Both the position numbers and the translations under genes were made by a program. 64,000 nucleotides of DNA. Source: Cytidiella melzeri (Eukaryota; Basidiomycota; Agaricomycetes; Polyporales; Irpicaceae). The stretch is from the NCBI GenBank assembly GCA_022592445.1, contig JABYQR010000265.1:1-64000 (forward strand), read 5' to 3'. Position 1 is the first letter of the stretch; every line of letters starts with the position of its first letter. The notes beneath the pieces were generated by a model. It had not been told where the DNA came from. It saw only the letters and a program-made list of their open reading frames with translations, and ran no database searches. This document shows, piece by piece, positions 10,668-21,543 of this stretch.

Positions 10668-10880
10668 CAGCTAGTTTCAAAAGTATAGGCGGGTGCTCAC
10701 AAATCTCACGCAGTCGGACCACGACGGAGTACGTCAATTATTGGTCGGAGCCGTCTGGCATTGCAGTGCCGTGCGTCCTTCGGCGGGGCCAGAACAGTCG
10801 GCGACTTCGGATTGTCACCCAGACCACAGTCCGCCTATGCACGTTTTAGACGCACCCGCCTATCAATTTGGAAGTCGCTG
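10668..10880. mobile_element. 213-bp MITE with TA duplication
   Basis: A short element with about 29-bp imperfect terminal inverted repeats (CAGCTAGTTTCAAAAGTATA on the left; its counterpart ends in AGTCGCTG). TA flanks both sides (10666-10667 and 10881-10882), as in Tc1/mariner-type MITEs. Its centre is CpG-rich, unlike the AT-rich hAT end it sits in. No coding capacity. Confidence 0.7.
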
Positions 10881-11335
10881 TAAATGATTACCATTGAATA
10901 CCAACATCACATGTTGTATATTGGATAATGATATATTTAATAGTATTGGTATTGGTTAGTATTGGTATTTATTGGTATGTAATGGTAATCAATGATATAG
11001 TCAGTGTTTGGGTGATTCAAGTCAAGTCCTTGCTCATCTGAGTCCCTGATTGTCTTGCATTCACAACCAACACCTTATACATTGTAAGATGAACTCATGA
11101 AGACAGTAAGATGATATGTATGACTATTAGAATACACTCTAAGTAGCGTCACTGTATATGTTACTACCACTTCATCAGAGCTTGGTCTGTTCTGTTGTCT
11201 TGCAACTGGACAGTGCTACTACATAGACTTTGACCAAATTGATACAGGTATGCTCATATACACAGGTGGCCACAGCTGCAGTCAATGACATTTACTTGCT
11301 CCAGATAGACACACCATTGAGATACTCAATACCCT

Positions 11336-12061
11336 TGTAACAATTAAGGTTACTACTCACCAGGTAAGTTGATAAACTGGGGGGAGTTGATGGAGATAGA
11401 GAGTAAGAGGTGTGGTGAGCGAAGTACTGTGAGGTACTGAGTAGTCCTAGTTCAACAGAGTGGATAAGACTGAGGGGATATGCCCTCAGGAGTGCCTCTA
11501 TATATACATGAAGGGGAGGACCCCAGGTACTACCCTAAGACCCCTAATACCTACATGAGTAAGCAAAGTAATCTACCTTACTAAGCATGCCCTATGCCCT
11601 AGTGGTGCCACTTCAATAATCAACCAATAGCAATTGTCCCCATGACCTGACCCCATGACCCAGCTCCAAGGCTAGACTTGTTCTAGCTTGTTCTAAGACA
11701 AGGCTAGACTTTTCCAGAAGGTTCTATGGACTATGACATCATCTAATGGAATGTTCTATACTATGACATCATAGTTCCAGCATGTTCCATAATGTTCCAG
11801 AGAGTTCTATCATGTGATACACAGATAAGGAAAGGAGCGCATCAGCGCATCAGAGACAGGAAGCGCATCAGCGCATCAATTGATAGGCACTGAGAATAAG
11901 CGCCGGAATAGGCGCCTGATAAGCGCCAGATAAGCGCTGGATAAGCGCCTAAATAGACGCCGGATAAGCGCTGGATAAGCGCTTGACAAGCGCTTAAATA
12001 TTCCCAATAATACTGTTGCCTGGTAAGGCAAGTCTTGTAGAAACATTGAAAATCTGTGACA
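11336..12061 (-). mobile_element. Solo LTR, family LTR-A, TSD ACCCT
   Basis: 726 bp, reverse orientation (TGTAACA..CTGTGACA on the plus strand), flanked by ACCCT at 11331-11335 and 12062-12066. It carries the family's GCGCTTATC array and TATATATA box. It inserted into the 3' part of the hAT-1 transposase remnant. Confidence 0.95.
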
Positions 12062-12259
12062 ACCCTCACCAAGCCCAATCTGTAACCACTCCTTTGAGAT
12101 GACAGTATTTGATGCCTTCTTGGCCTCAAGAGACGAGCAAGAGTCTCTCATAGTATGCTTGCATGATGGGAATAGCATCTCAACTGAGACACTGACACCA
12201 GGAATTGCAAGAATGTCTTGTGCAATGTGAGATGGGTGGGAAAGACCTTTGCATGACTC
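12062..12259 (-). pseudogene. hAT transposase C-terminal dimerisation fragment
   Basis: Minus-strand text reads SHIAQDILAIPGVSVSVEML then SLEAKKASNTVISKEWLQ, the dimerisation segment that ends hAT transposases. It is clearly homologous to 24473-24690. The usual SERxFS core is VEMLFPS here. Cut on one side by an LTR-A and on the other by LTR-C. Confidence 0.8.
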
Positions 12260-12918
12260 TGTTATGCACAGTCCTCACACCCTACTATTTTCATTTTTCT
12301 TATCATAATAGTAGCTAAATACCTTTGCTCTGACAATCCAACTTCTCTTTTCTCTATTACTCCTCTGCCCTCCTCATCTCTATTCAATACAGACTATTAT
12401 GTCTAACTTCCTTCTTGTTTCCATTGAGACCTCAGACCTAACTCCAATTGGTTACCATTGCCTTGGCTCCACTCTTGGCCCTCACCCCTGCTACCATTCC
12501 ATCAGGTCCAACCCTGTCTATCCCCTCTTTAGGGTTTGACTCCTTGTCTATTGTTCTTTTTCTCATTGTCCACCTTTCTATGGTCCCTTTTCTTGCACCT
12601 TTATGGTCTTCTTTCCTATTGGCTTGCCATAGTAGCTATTTTTTCTTGTCTAGTGTTCTCCCTTTCTGCTTCTCTGATCTGTTACCACTACATTGGACTG
12701 GTTCAAAGGTAGCTAGGTCAACATGTATCTATAGCTGCTAGACATGGGCTAGAAGCTCAGTCTATCTACTTTGTAATATTCCTTCTATTGATCCATCATC
12801 TGTCTGCCATTGTGCTTGACAGCAACTGCACAACCTAGACCATCATTTGATCCTGTGTGTATTTACACCAAGGGGTTCTGACTTGACACTTGTCTCCTGA
12901 CAATGGCTGGTCTTAACA
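12260..12918 (+). mobile_element. LTR-C copy, CpG-depleted
   Basis: About 660 bp starting TGTTATGCACAG and ending GGTCTTAACA, homologous in the same orientation to the solo LTR at 56907-57618. No direct duplication abuts the ends; GACTC precedes it and recurs 8 bp after its end (12927-12931), so the true end or duplication is unclear. Many CpG sites of the other copy are TpG or CpA here. Confidence 0.75.
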
Positions 12919-13220
12919 TTTGGATAGACTCTCTGTGAGAGGCAGTTCAGACAAATAAAGTAGCTACACAACACTATGAAACTTGTTTGGGTACCTGAGC
13001 AGTGCAGAACAGAGGCAGTTCACATGATGAAGGTAGCTAGCTATGCAACATCATAAAACTGTATATGGATGCATGAGCAGTGTAATAGGGAACAGGCTGT
13101 ATAAGTGGAGAGACAAATATCAAATCAACATAGCTGGAAAATTATGAAACTTTTATGAGTACATAAGCAGTGCAAAAAGGGGCAGTGCAAATGATTAAGG
13201 TAGCTATGCAGCATTGAATA

Positions 13221-13835
13221 TGTCACAGATTTTCAATGTTTCTACAAGACTTGCCTTACCAGGCAACAGTATTATTGGGAATATTTAGGCACTTATCCAG
13301 CGCTTATTCCAGCACTTATCAATTGATGCGCTGATGCGCCATCTGTCTCTAATGTGCTGATGCACTCCTTTTCTTATCTGTGTATCACATGATAGAACTC
13401 TCTGGAACCTTGTGGAACATGCTGGAACTATGATGTCATAGTTCTTAGAAACTTCTGGAAAAGTCTAGCCTTGTCTTAGAACAAGCTAGAACAAGTCTAG
13501 CCTTGGGACTGGGTCATGGGGTCAGGTCATGGGGACAATTGCTATTGGTTGATTATTGAAGTGGCACCACTAGGGCATAGGGCATGCTTAGTAAGGTAGA
13601 TTACTTCACTTACTCATGTAGGTATTAGGGGTCTTAGGGTAGTACCTGGGGTCCTCCCCTTCATGTATATATAGAGGCACTCCTGAGGGCATATCCCCTC
13701 AGTCTTATCCACTCTGTTGCCCAAGGACTACTTTTTACTCCCCAGTACTCACTCTCACCAACACTCTACTCTCTATCTCTCTATCTCCCCCTCAAGTTAA
13801 ACACTTATCTGGTGAGTGTAACCTTAACTGTTACA
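13221..13835 (+). mobile_element. Solo LTR, family LTR-A, internally deleted, TSD GAATA
   Basis: 615 bp flanked by GAATA at 13216-13220 and 13836-13840. About 110 bp are missing compared with other LTR-A copies, mostly the GCGCTTATC repeat array and part of the duplicated CTATGATGTCATAG segment. It lies in the 5' non-coding part of the hAT-1 element. Confidence 0.92.
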
Positions 13836-14163
13836 GAATAACTGTGTTTGGGTACATGAACAGTGCCAAATGTAGGAAAGAGGCTGTACAAGTGGAGGAA
13901 ACAAAGACGGAACACATAGCGGCTAGCCTCAGGTTACCAGTTGCATGCAGGTGTTGGTGCCTCAAACTTTGTACGTGCATAATATTCCAGATTACCATTA
14001 ATCACAGGTATAGTATTGTACTGTAATGTAATGCAAATGTATTGGATTCAATGGTACTTGTATTCTATAATCTTCCATGCAAGAGAGTAATGAATGGGTG
14101 TCTAATGATGTTCTGAGGCTATATTGCATAATGATGGTATTTTTGCAAAGCACTAAACACAAC

Positions 14164-14430
14164 CCACAGTGCAACATCATGTGAGTCATTCAAACTTGTT
14201 GCTGCTTACTACATTAAAAGTTCCTTTGTAGATTGCAGATCACTGGCCATGACAGCTACATATCAAGAAGATGTCTATGCCTGGGCAGGCTTCTTTGGAC
14301 ATGCAGTGTATAAGTAAATTATTGGCTACATGTGCACACTCAACAAGAATGCCCTCCATATAATAAATCCTGCAACCAAGTTGTTGTCTTCATAACCTTC
14401 AATATCTATCCAGTGCACTTCCATGGCCAA
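14164..14430. other. Flank between hAT-1 and the BTB remnant
   Basis: About 270 bp of AT-rich sequence with no recognised feature. It may hold 5' remains of the BTB gene that follows. Confidence 0.3.
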
Positions 14431-14439
14431 TGCCCCTAT

Positions 14440-15000
14440 GCATTGTAATTTTGTTTCTCCATTCAACAACAACAATGCAGATCTGATTGTTTGCTCAAGC
14501 AATGATGTCAAATTCTGTGTCCACAAACTTATGCTCAGGAAAGCTTTGCTGTATTTGAGGGCATGCTCCTTATCTCTACAGGTGTCAAGCCTGACATGAT
14601 CCAGACTGTCAATGTGACAGAGGGTGGAGTGATCATGACACAAGTGTTCAGCTGTGTTATCCAACTAGCAATCCTCATCTCAAGACTCTTGGTGAGCTCA
14701 GTGCTTTGCTAAGCACATGCAAGAAATACCAGATGGATAGCATCACAGCAAGACTTGCCAGGACAATGTTGTAGACCTTTATGGCGAGTAACCCTTTGCA
14801 TGTTTACTTTTTTGCTTGCCGTGTGGGTGTAGATAAAGAGGCCATAGAAGCCGTGTACAGATGTATATCAATGCCGCTGGAAAACATTATCAACCTAGAC
14901 AATCTCAAACTCACAGGCTTATCCACAGTGCTCATAGAAATCTCCTTAAGTACTACTGTGTGTCAAGAGCACAACCAAACTCTATGCAGAGTGAGGGAGT
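14440..15000 (+). pseudogene. BTB/POZ-domain protein, degenerate
   Basis: Broken frames spell the fungal BTB pattern in order: ADLIVCSSNDVKFCVHKLML at about 14474-14535, LCYPTSNPHLKTLGELSALL at about 14660-14720, CKKYQMDSI, then ASNPLHVYFFACRVGVDKEA at about 14782-14842. BTB proteins form dimers and often act as adaptors; they are a large family in Agaricomycetes. Frame changes near 14565 and 14660 and a stop near 14773 show it is dead. Text from 15001 to 15303 has an open frame (IYYYSGETSTRW..) that I do not recognise and that might be its 3' remainder. Confidence 0.72.
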
Positions 15001-15303
15001 GACAACAGGGGTGGAGGAACAGCAAGCAAACTTGCGTGGACAATGACAACATGGGTGATTGTGATCAGGAGGAGTGGAGACACGACAACAAGGGATCAGT
15101 CAACAGTGAGGTCAAGACCAGGATATATTATTACAGTGGTGAAACTAGTACAAGATGGACGTCACTTAAAGACCAGGCGGTAGAATCTGAGGTCTTTAGG
15201 GAGCTACAGGGTGGGTTTATATACATCTCAGACAAGGACTTCTGGTACCGGGTCTGTACTCCTAACACTGCCGTGGGAACGTATGGTGTGCTATGGTGTG
15301 ATG

Positions 15304-16058
15304 TGTGGTGGATGGCCTGACTAGCCCTTATTTTTGGCAATTTACCTCTTGTTTTTATCTTTAAAACTCCGGGCTGCAACCCAGTTGCAACCCTCTCCAC
15401 ACAAACCACTTGCACGTCTATTAAGCGCCCGTATCACGTGGCTTAAATGCTCTACATGGTCACGTTACTTGCTGCTACATCACACTGCCACCTGACTCAG
15501 CTTATGTAAGACCACATGGCTACAACCACATGGCTCAGCCCATAGCTAGGATTTGACATCATAGATACTGTTCACATGGACTCCTATAGTTCTTTCCCTA
15601 TCGTTCTCTTTTGGAAGAATGTTCTCACAGGTGTGGGAATGGAATAAAATAGTTGGTCTCTTTTGAGATAGATTCTCTCATAAGTAGAGGTCTTGGCAGA
15701 GTCCAGACAATAGCTATTGTTCTCCTTTAGGTAGCTCTATTGTTCTTTGTTCACACGGCTTCTTGCAAAGCCTGCCCTTAACATGGTCTGTGTGCAGGTC
15801 CCTGAAGTCTATCTAAGATGCTGCATGTACACTCCTAGCCCCCCATCTCGACCTCTTGGTCTTTACTGGGCTAGGTAAGCAAACCCCCTCTTGTACTACA
15901 TAGCTGGTGGTAACAATACTAACTTGGTCTTTACTGGGCTAGATACCTGAATAAGGTTTATAGTTGGTGAGAGCATTGTGCCACATGCCTGCCACCACCT
16001 CACCATTGTCTTCTACTTCATGTCCCTACTTGCTGTGTCGAGCTCCGTCTCCGTGACA
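15304..16058 (+). mobile_element. 5' LTR of truncated gypsy-B copy 3 (LTR-B)
   Basis: 755 bp starting TGTGGTGGATGGCC and ending CCGTGACA. It is followed directly by TTAGGTTGAGAT, the same text that follows the 5' LTR of the full-length gypsy-B (next to 52350 on the minus strand), so this is a 5' LTR and not a solo LTR. It holds the repeat-bounded intron module with a perfect TACTAAC. No duplication to the other end of the composite (15299-15303 TGATG versus 25318-25322 GTAAA). Confidence 0.9.
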
Positions 16059-17473
16059 TTAGGTTGAGATTGTTGTGAAAACCCTGGGTCCCCCATTCCC
16101 ACCATTTCAAAAAAGCTTATTACTGTCCGACAAGTACGTCTCTGGTCTTCCCATACCGTTGAGCTACACTTACGTCGTCTGTTTCCACCCCCTGCGCGTT
16201 GTTTAGTGCCTAAAGACATGTGCCCCTTTTTTTCTAAGAACCTCCCTGCAACTGAGCCTAAGCTCAAGAGGTCTCTTCCATCATCTTTTGTTGACGCTCT
16301 CGCTGAAAAGTGTAAGAGCGGTCAACCTCAGTGCTGGTCTGACAAAGACCTGGTCACTGTTGCAAAGCATGTGTCTAAAAAGCTGCCTGTCAAAGGTGTC
16401 ACCCTCACCGTCCCCTCTTACGGGGAGAACCAACAACTTCGCGCTTCTGCCAGAGCATACGGAGAACGTGCCGCTGAAGAACGTGCTTGCACTCTAGCTG
16501 AGCAGCAAACCCACAAGCTGACTCTTGCTGAGTGGCTCGCCAAGCTTCTAACAACGGATCCATCGAAAGGCAGGGTTGTGTGCGCTGCTAATACCTAACA
16601 ACACTGTCAGACCTCTGAGTACCTAAGACACGAGCGTCGAGCAAGTGAGCCCAAGGTGCGAAGGAAGAGAGCACAATGATAATATAACTGTACCTAAGAC
16701 ACAAGTGTCAAGCGAGTGAGCTAAGTACAGGATCAGCATATGTACATACTGCAAGTGCAAGAGAGACAAGCTTACCCCAAGGTGCAAAGGAAGAGAGCAC
16801 GATGGGGGGAAAAGAGAGGAATGAGTGAGCTCTTATAGTACAACGAGAGACGGCTTGATAAGGAAATGATAATCAACAAAGCTATGTCCCCAGGAAGGAA
16901 GCTACGCTACCATGTGATTCATATAGAAAAAAAACAATGAAAAGAACAAGGTAACCTTGTCCGTGAGCGAGAGCTGGAAATATCAATAGCTTCTGCCGCC
17001 CACTTCCGCTCCTGCTGCTGATAGACTTCAAGAAGTTATCACAGGTTGACCTTGTTGCCATCTTCAGGCCAAAGCTCACCGCAGTTTGCACCCCTCTACA
17101 AGCTCTCACAGAGCTCCAAGAACTTCTCAACTGCACAGACTCCAACCACCAGCGTGCGCTACTCCACCTCGTCAACAAAGTCAATCGCTTCCTCAACTGA
17201 CTTGATGAGCTCGCACCCATCACAGCAGACTGCGAGTGGCAACTTCTAGACTGGGGTTGCAAAGCAATTGGGAAATTTCGTTCAAGCAGCTTTGTTTGAA
17301 CTATAGCAAAGTTCTTGCGCAACTTAACATAGTAAATAACAATAGCTACTTTGAGTGGATCTAGATAGTCCACAGTTTTGCCCATCACGTCTTGCAATAA
17401 TTGTATACATTTCTTTGATTCGAATACAGTCACAGACAACCACTTCTACGGAGGCCTATTCTACAAGTGTGAC
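16059..17473 (+). pseudogene. Gypsy-B copy 3 internal region: leader ORF0 and start of gag, truncated
   Basis: Leader, then ORF0 from 16206 (MPKDMCPFFSKNLPATEP). It matches ORF0 of the full element at 52203 on the minus strand: SKDxV-type spacing, CWSDKDLVTVAKHVSKK and ASARAYGERAAEERA are shared. The frame is broken by the insert 16550-16987, resumes near 17010 (LLIDFKKL, ALLHLVNKVNRFLN), and reaches the N-terminal gag text NCIHFFDSNTVTDNHFYGG. At about 17473 it ends abruptly and joins the minus-strand pol of another copy. Confidence 0.82.
16550..16987. mobile_element. Unclassified 438-bp insert, flanked by AGCTTCT
   Basis: It interrupts gypsy-B ORF0 and is flanked by AGCTTCT on both sides (16543-16549, 16988-16994). 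Inside, GTACCTAAGACAC and a CCAAGGTGCAAAGGAAGAG segment each occur twice in diverged form. A reverse copy of its 16735-16810 part lies at 60450-60532. No coding frame and no TG..CA ends, so the class is unknown. Confidence 0.6.
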
Positions 17474-18864
17474 GTTGGCAAACCTGATGAATCCTCTAAC
17501 TTCTTTGAGGTTCTTGGGTGTAGGCCACGTAGAAACTGCTTGGACTTTGACAGGGTCCATAGCTACTTTGCCGGCGTGAATGATCAACCTGAGGTACTCA
17601 ATCTCAGATTTCTTAAACTTGCACTTTTCCGGCCGAAGATACAGATCGTGCTGCTGAAGTCGGTCAAGGACTTCATGGACAACCTTGCGGTGCTCTGTCA
17701 GGTTGTTGCTCCAGATCAAGATATCATCTAGATAGACAGCCACCTTGCCCTCCGCAACGAGGTCGGCAAAGATGTTGTCCATCAGAGCTTGAAAGGTAGC
17801 GAGTGAGTCTGTGAGACCGAAGAACATGACCTTAGGTTTGAAAAGTCCTCGGTTGGTAACAAACACCGCTTTGTACTCGTCTCCTTCTTTGATTCAGATG
17901 TTGTGATATCCCCAACAAACATTGAATTTGGTGAAGATCTTTGCACCCTTGAGCTTGTTGATGATGTCAGTGGCAAGTGGTAGAGGGTAGCGGTTCTTCA
18001 CAGTGATGTCGTTGAGTTTACGGTAGTCCTGAATAAGTCGGAGTTTGTTGTCCTTCTTTTTGATGAAGAAGACTGGAGAAGCAATCGGAGACTTAGAAGA
18101 CGTGATATAACCTTTTGTCAGGTTCTCCTGAATGAACTTGTCAAGCTTGGCTTGTTCGTTCAGGGGCATAGGATAAACTTTTGATTTGATGGTCTCAGGA
18201 GCATCTGGTTTGAGATCAATTGAATGGTCCCAGGGCTGATGCTGGGGTAGCCAATTAGACTCTTCCTCAGAGAAGACTTTACCAAGTCTATGGAACGATG
18301 TCTTTGAAGGAGCGCTGAGCTTTGGCTTTGTTTGCTTCGGCAGCAAGCTTGGTAGAGTAGGTAAAGCCGGCAATACACCAGACTTTGTCAGTGGTGTCTT
18401 GGATAATTCCGGCTTTGACCCACTGCCTACGTTCTTTGTGACTACCGTCAACCTTCTGGAAAGGTTTGTCAGGAGATTCTTCCGAGCCGCTCGGAATTGT
18501 CATTTCTCCTATTTCCCAGTTAACGGTAGGGTTTACGCGTTTGAGCCATGGTAGTCCAAGGATGACGTCTTCTGGACCTAAGTCCGTGACAAGAAATTCT
18601 GCCTTTTCTGTGTGGTCTCCGACTCTAAGTGTAAGGCAAACAAGTTCTGTCAATGTTGTGTAGTGAGATGATCCTTTCAAGAGGGTGTTGGATGATGTTA
18701 TGCTTTTTGACAAACTGGTGACTGATGAACAAAGCTGTGGCTCCTGAGTCAATCATAGCAGGAACACGGATGCTTCTATTGAGACCTTTTACTAGTACAT
18801 GCACTTGGAAATGAGACGATAACCAATCTAGCAACAATATAGTACATGCAGAGATAATAGACAA
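17473..18864 (-). pseudogene. Gypsy-B copy 2 pol fragment (protease and reverse transcriptase)
   Basis: Minus-strand text matches 48437-49850 of the full gypsy-B. The aspartic protease core MIDSGATALFISHQF is at about 18700-18750, followed by GPEDVILGLPWLKR. Reverse transcriptase blocks IQDYRKLNDI, the YLDD box (VAVYLDDILIWSNN, about 17735) and VSTWPTPKNLKEVRGFI are present. Frames shift several times, and a piece after the protease is missing. RNase H, integrase and chromodomain are absent because the copy ends at the head-to-head junction at 17473. Confidence 0.85.
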
Positions 18865-19918
18865 CGGCAACTCAAAGCAGCGGACCTTAAGGAGTCAGCT
18901 AGGAAAATCTGGAGCGACTCACCGCGACATCACAGACTGAGCAAGATCGACCCAAGCCTACCCTCAGATTGTTTCGCGGACCTCATCTCATCGCTACCCA
19001 GATGTCATGTGGCCCTACTCTTCCAACTCCGCACCAGCCATGCACCATTGCACAAGCACCTTCACCAGATTGGAAAAGCACCTTCGTCACTGTGCCCAGC
19101 CTGCGAGATGGCACCGGAGACGGAGAACGACTTTCTTCTACACTGTCCTGCCCACGAGAGACACCGGGAGTCCCTTACCTTTGAGCTCGGGCGCCCAGCC
19201 AGGTCCATACCGAACCTCCTGAGCAACAACAGGACGCTGCGTCCTCTCTTTCGCTACATACATGCCACTAGGAGATTCGCCCGTAACTTGGGCAGCCTGA
19301 GCCTACTGAAGGAGACACAGGAGAAGAAAGGGAAGAAAGACAGGCAAGGGGTCAGGCGACGCGACACAGGAGAGTAAGAGGAAGAGGGGCAAGGAGAAAG
19401 GGAGAAAGAAAAGAGAAGTACAGCCCACCTAAGAACTCGCACAGGACTGACTTTGAGATAGACACGCCCAGGAAGGACTACCATTGCAGGAGGCGATTGC
19501 CCGTACACCCACACCCCCGCACAAACACTCTTGCATTATATCACTTCGCACGCGTGGCCGGATGCCTAGAGGCTGGGGGAGTTTTGACGGGAAGCGGGGG
19601 ACCACAACCTAGCTTCCTACCACCACAAGAGGTGAAAGCCCAGGGGAACATCGTCCACCGTAAAGGGTAGTGGGTTTAGAGCCCAGCCTCTCCTGTTCAG
19701 TCGGCAGGGCCTCTCCAGTCAACATGCGCACCTTTGCTAGTGCTGCTCTCCTTACACACCGACATTACTTACACATATTAATTTAGATAACCTCCGCCTT
19801 ACGTCTCGGGTGAAATCCCCCTGTACGCTTTGACCATGATTGCTTGATAGACAGTAGAATACGAAAGAAAAGTAGCACGGATGTACTTTGTCTACCATAG
19901 GGCGATGCCCTCGAGGAC
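18865..19918 (+). mobile_element. 5'-truncated LINE (non-LTR retrotransposon)
   Basis: An open frame from about 18868 to 19377 codes the C-terminus of a non-LTR retrotransposon polyprotein: SLPRCHVALLFQLRTSHAPL, then the zinc knuckle CPACEMAPETENDFLLHC (C-x2-C..H-x-C type), then the segment ending FRYIHATRRF. About 540 bp of 3' UTR follow. AATAGACAA lies at 18856-18864 and 19919-19927, consistent with a target-primed insertion into the pol start of gypsy-B copy 2. The upstream part of the element is missing, as usual for LINE insertions. Confidence 0.8.
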
Positions 19919-19927
19919 AATAGACAA

Positions 19928-21190
19928 GGAGGTGCTATGGTACACGAGGCAGAAGACGAGAGGAATGAGGACGGGGTATCAGAGGGACTCGCAGCTGCGG
20001 CTGTGTCACAAGTCCTTTTCAAAAAACCGTGTTGATTTTGGCAGCCATTTTGTCCATTTGCTTCTTCTGAAGCTCCAGCATGTCCTTGAGGGCAGCAATT
20101 TAAGCATCTTTGTCATCAGATGTGTCTTGCTTTGCCGTAGCAGCAGTTGACGAGGTTAACAAGGTTACTGCAACTTGTCCTCTGGATGCTTAGAGTCCCT
20201 TTTCTTGTGGCTCTCAGAACCACAAACCAAGCAGTGTTTGCTCATCTCCTTCTTCCATTTCTGGAAGATCTCCTGTTTGCCTAGACCGGCAAAGAGCGCG
20301 TCGAACGAGGCGGAGAAACGAGAAGCGCCAATCTCCATTGCATTGGGATTGCAAAACGCTTGCTGGTGGGACTTGCCGTGTCCCGAGGAACTGTCCACCA
20401 TGACCTTCCCCGTGCTGTTGCATAGGTCAGTGAGCTGCGCGTCTACGGCCTTGCACTGGTCCTTGAGCGCATCATACGTGGTTGCGCGGGTCTGGAAGTA
20501 CAAGACACGCTGCAAGTACTCCATGCTCAAGCTAGACTTGAGGCGATTGAAAAGGTCCTGCTGGCTCCAGCCAGTGCGAGGGGCCCAAGTCTCAAACTCC
20601 GAGATGTGGGCAGCGAAGGTCTTGTTGCCCTGCTTCATGCCGGCAACCTTGGTCTTGGCCTCCATGACCGCGTCAATAGGCTCAAATTTGGCCTTGAAGG
20701 CCTCAATAAACATGTCCCAGCCATTTCCAAATGCTGGCTTGCTGCTGGCTAGCTCCTCGATGTGAGGACGAGCCCAATTGGCGGCGTCTTCCTGCATGAA
20801 GGACAGGGCACTTGTGATGAGTTTATGAGGATTAAAGATCCTCGCGCCGTTGTTGTCCAGCCGGACTTTGCCTTGGGCATCCTGCTGGAAAAACGCTTTG
20901 CCTTGATTTTGCGCCCAGACTATGAACACGTGGCGGAGGAGCCTGACTTCCGACAATGTTTTTCCCTTGAAGGACACCAGTTTCTTCACAATACTCCGTT
21001 CCCGGGAGGTTTGAGTGGACGCAGCGGCTGCCGTTGATTGTGCTGTGGTTAGGGCGGCCACTTGGTCAGTCAGTTCAGCCATTTTCTGCGTCAGGATTCC
21101 AAACATATTTAGGATATCCTGACCGCTCAGGTTGGGTGTGGGGTTAGGAGCCGGAGTGGCTTCAGGGGCGGTGTGCTGAGTAGGGTCCAT
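19928..21190 (-). pseudogene. Gypsy-B copy 2 pol start and gag
   Basis: Gag starts at 21190 (MDPTQHTAPEATPAPNP) and is open to 20165, 341 residues, collinear with 49986-51239 of the full element. The capsid-like part includes FKGKTLSEVRLLRHVFIVWA and WDMFIEAFKAKFEP. The distal zinc knuckle seen in the full element is deleted, leaving only CLVCGSESHKKRD. The gag stop region keeps the same TTTTTTGA run (20019-20026 on the plus strand). Upstream pol text MKRTCDTAAAASPSDTP lies at 19980-20022. Confidence 0.85.
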
Positions 21191-21543
21191 GTCTTTTTTT
21201 GTGATGAGTTAACAATTTTCTACGGAGGGCAGTTGGTAGGTTTTGGTGTAATACTCACGTTCAATAGCTTCAGTTGGGTCTGACTGATTTAATCAATCAG
21301 GGCACGGTTGATTTTTTACACTTGTAGAATGATCCTTCGTTGGCTTGGAAGTGGTCATCTGTGACCGAGATAGGGTCAAAGAAATGGATACAATTATTGC
21401 AAATCAGGCTTTCTGAAGATGTGGCGGGCAAAACTTCTGGACTATCTGATCCAGTCAAAGTAGCTATCCCTGTTAACTACGTTGAGCTGGGCAAGAACTT
21501 TGCTACAGTTCTTGCGAAGCTGCTTAAACAAGATCTTTTGTAG

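Larger units (their letters stand above)
10623..14155 (-). mobile_element. hAT-1 element, decayed, nested, TSD AACACAAC
   Basis: Terminal inverted repeats TAGTGCTTAGC at 10623 and GCAAAGCACTA ending at 14155 are flanked by AACACAAC at 10615-10622 and 14156-14163, the 8-bp duplication expected of hAT elements. It is the reverse-orientation relative of 22754-25154, sharing ends and subterminal text, but most of the transposase is deleted. About 2.2 kb of its 3.5 kb is later insertions: a MITE (10668-10880), LTR-A (11336-12061), LTR-C (12260-12918) and LTR-A (13221-13835). Only the C-terminal dimerisation segment remains as coding text. Confidence 0.9.

Noticed and set aside
12919..12926. The octamer TTTGGATA following both an LTR-C end here and an LTR-A end at 26219
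   Set aside because: The two LTRs are unrelated and the flanks beyond the octamer differ; probably coincidence.
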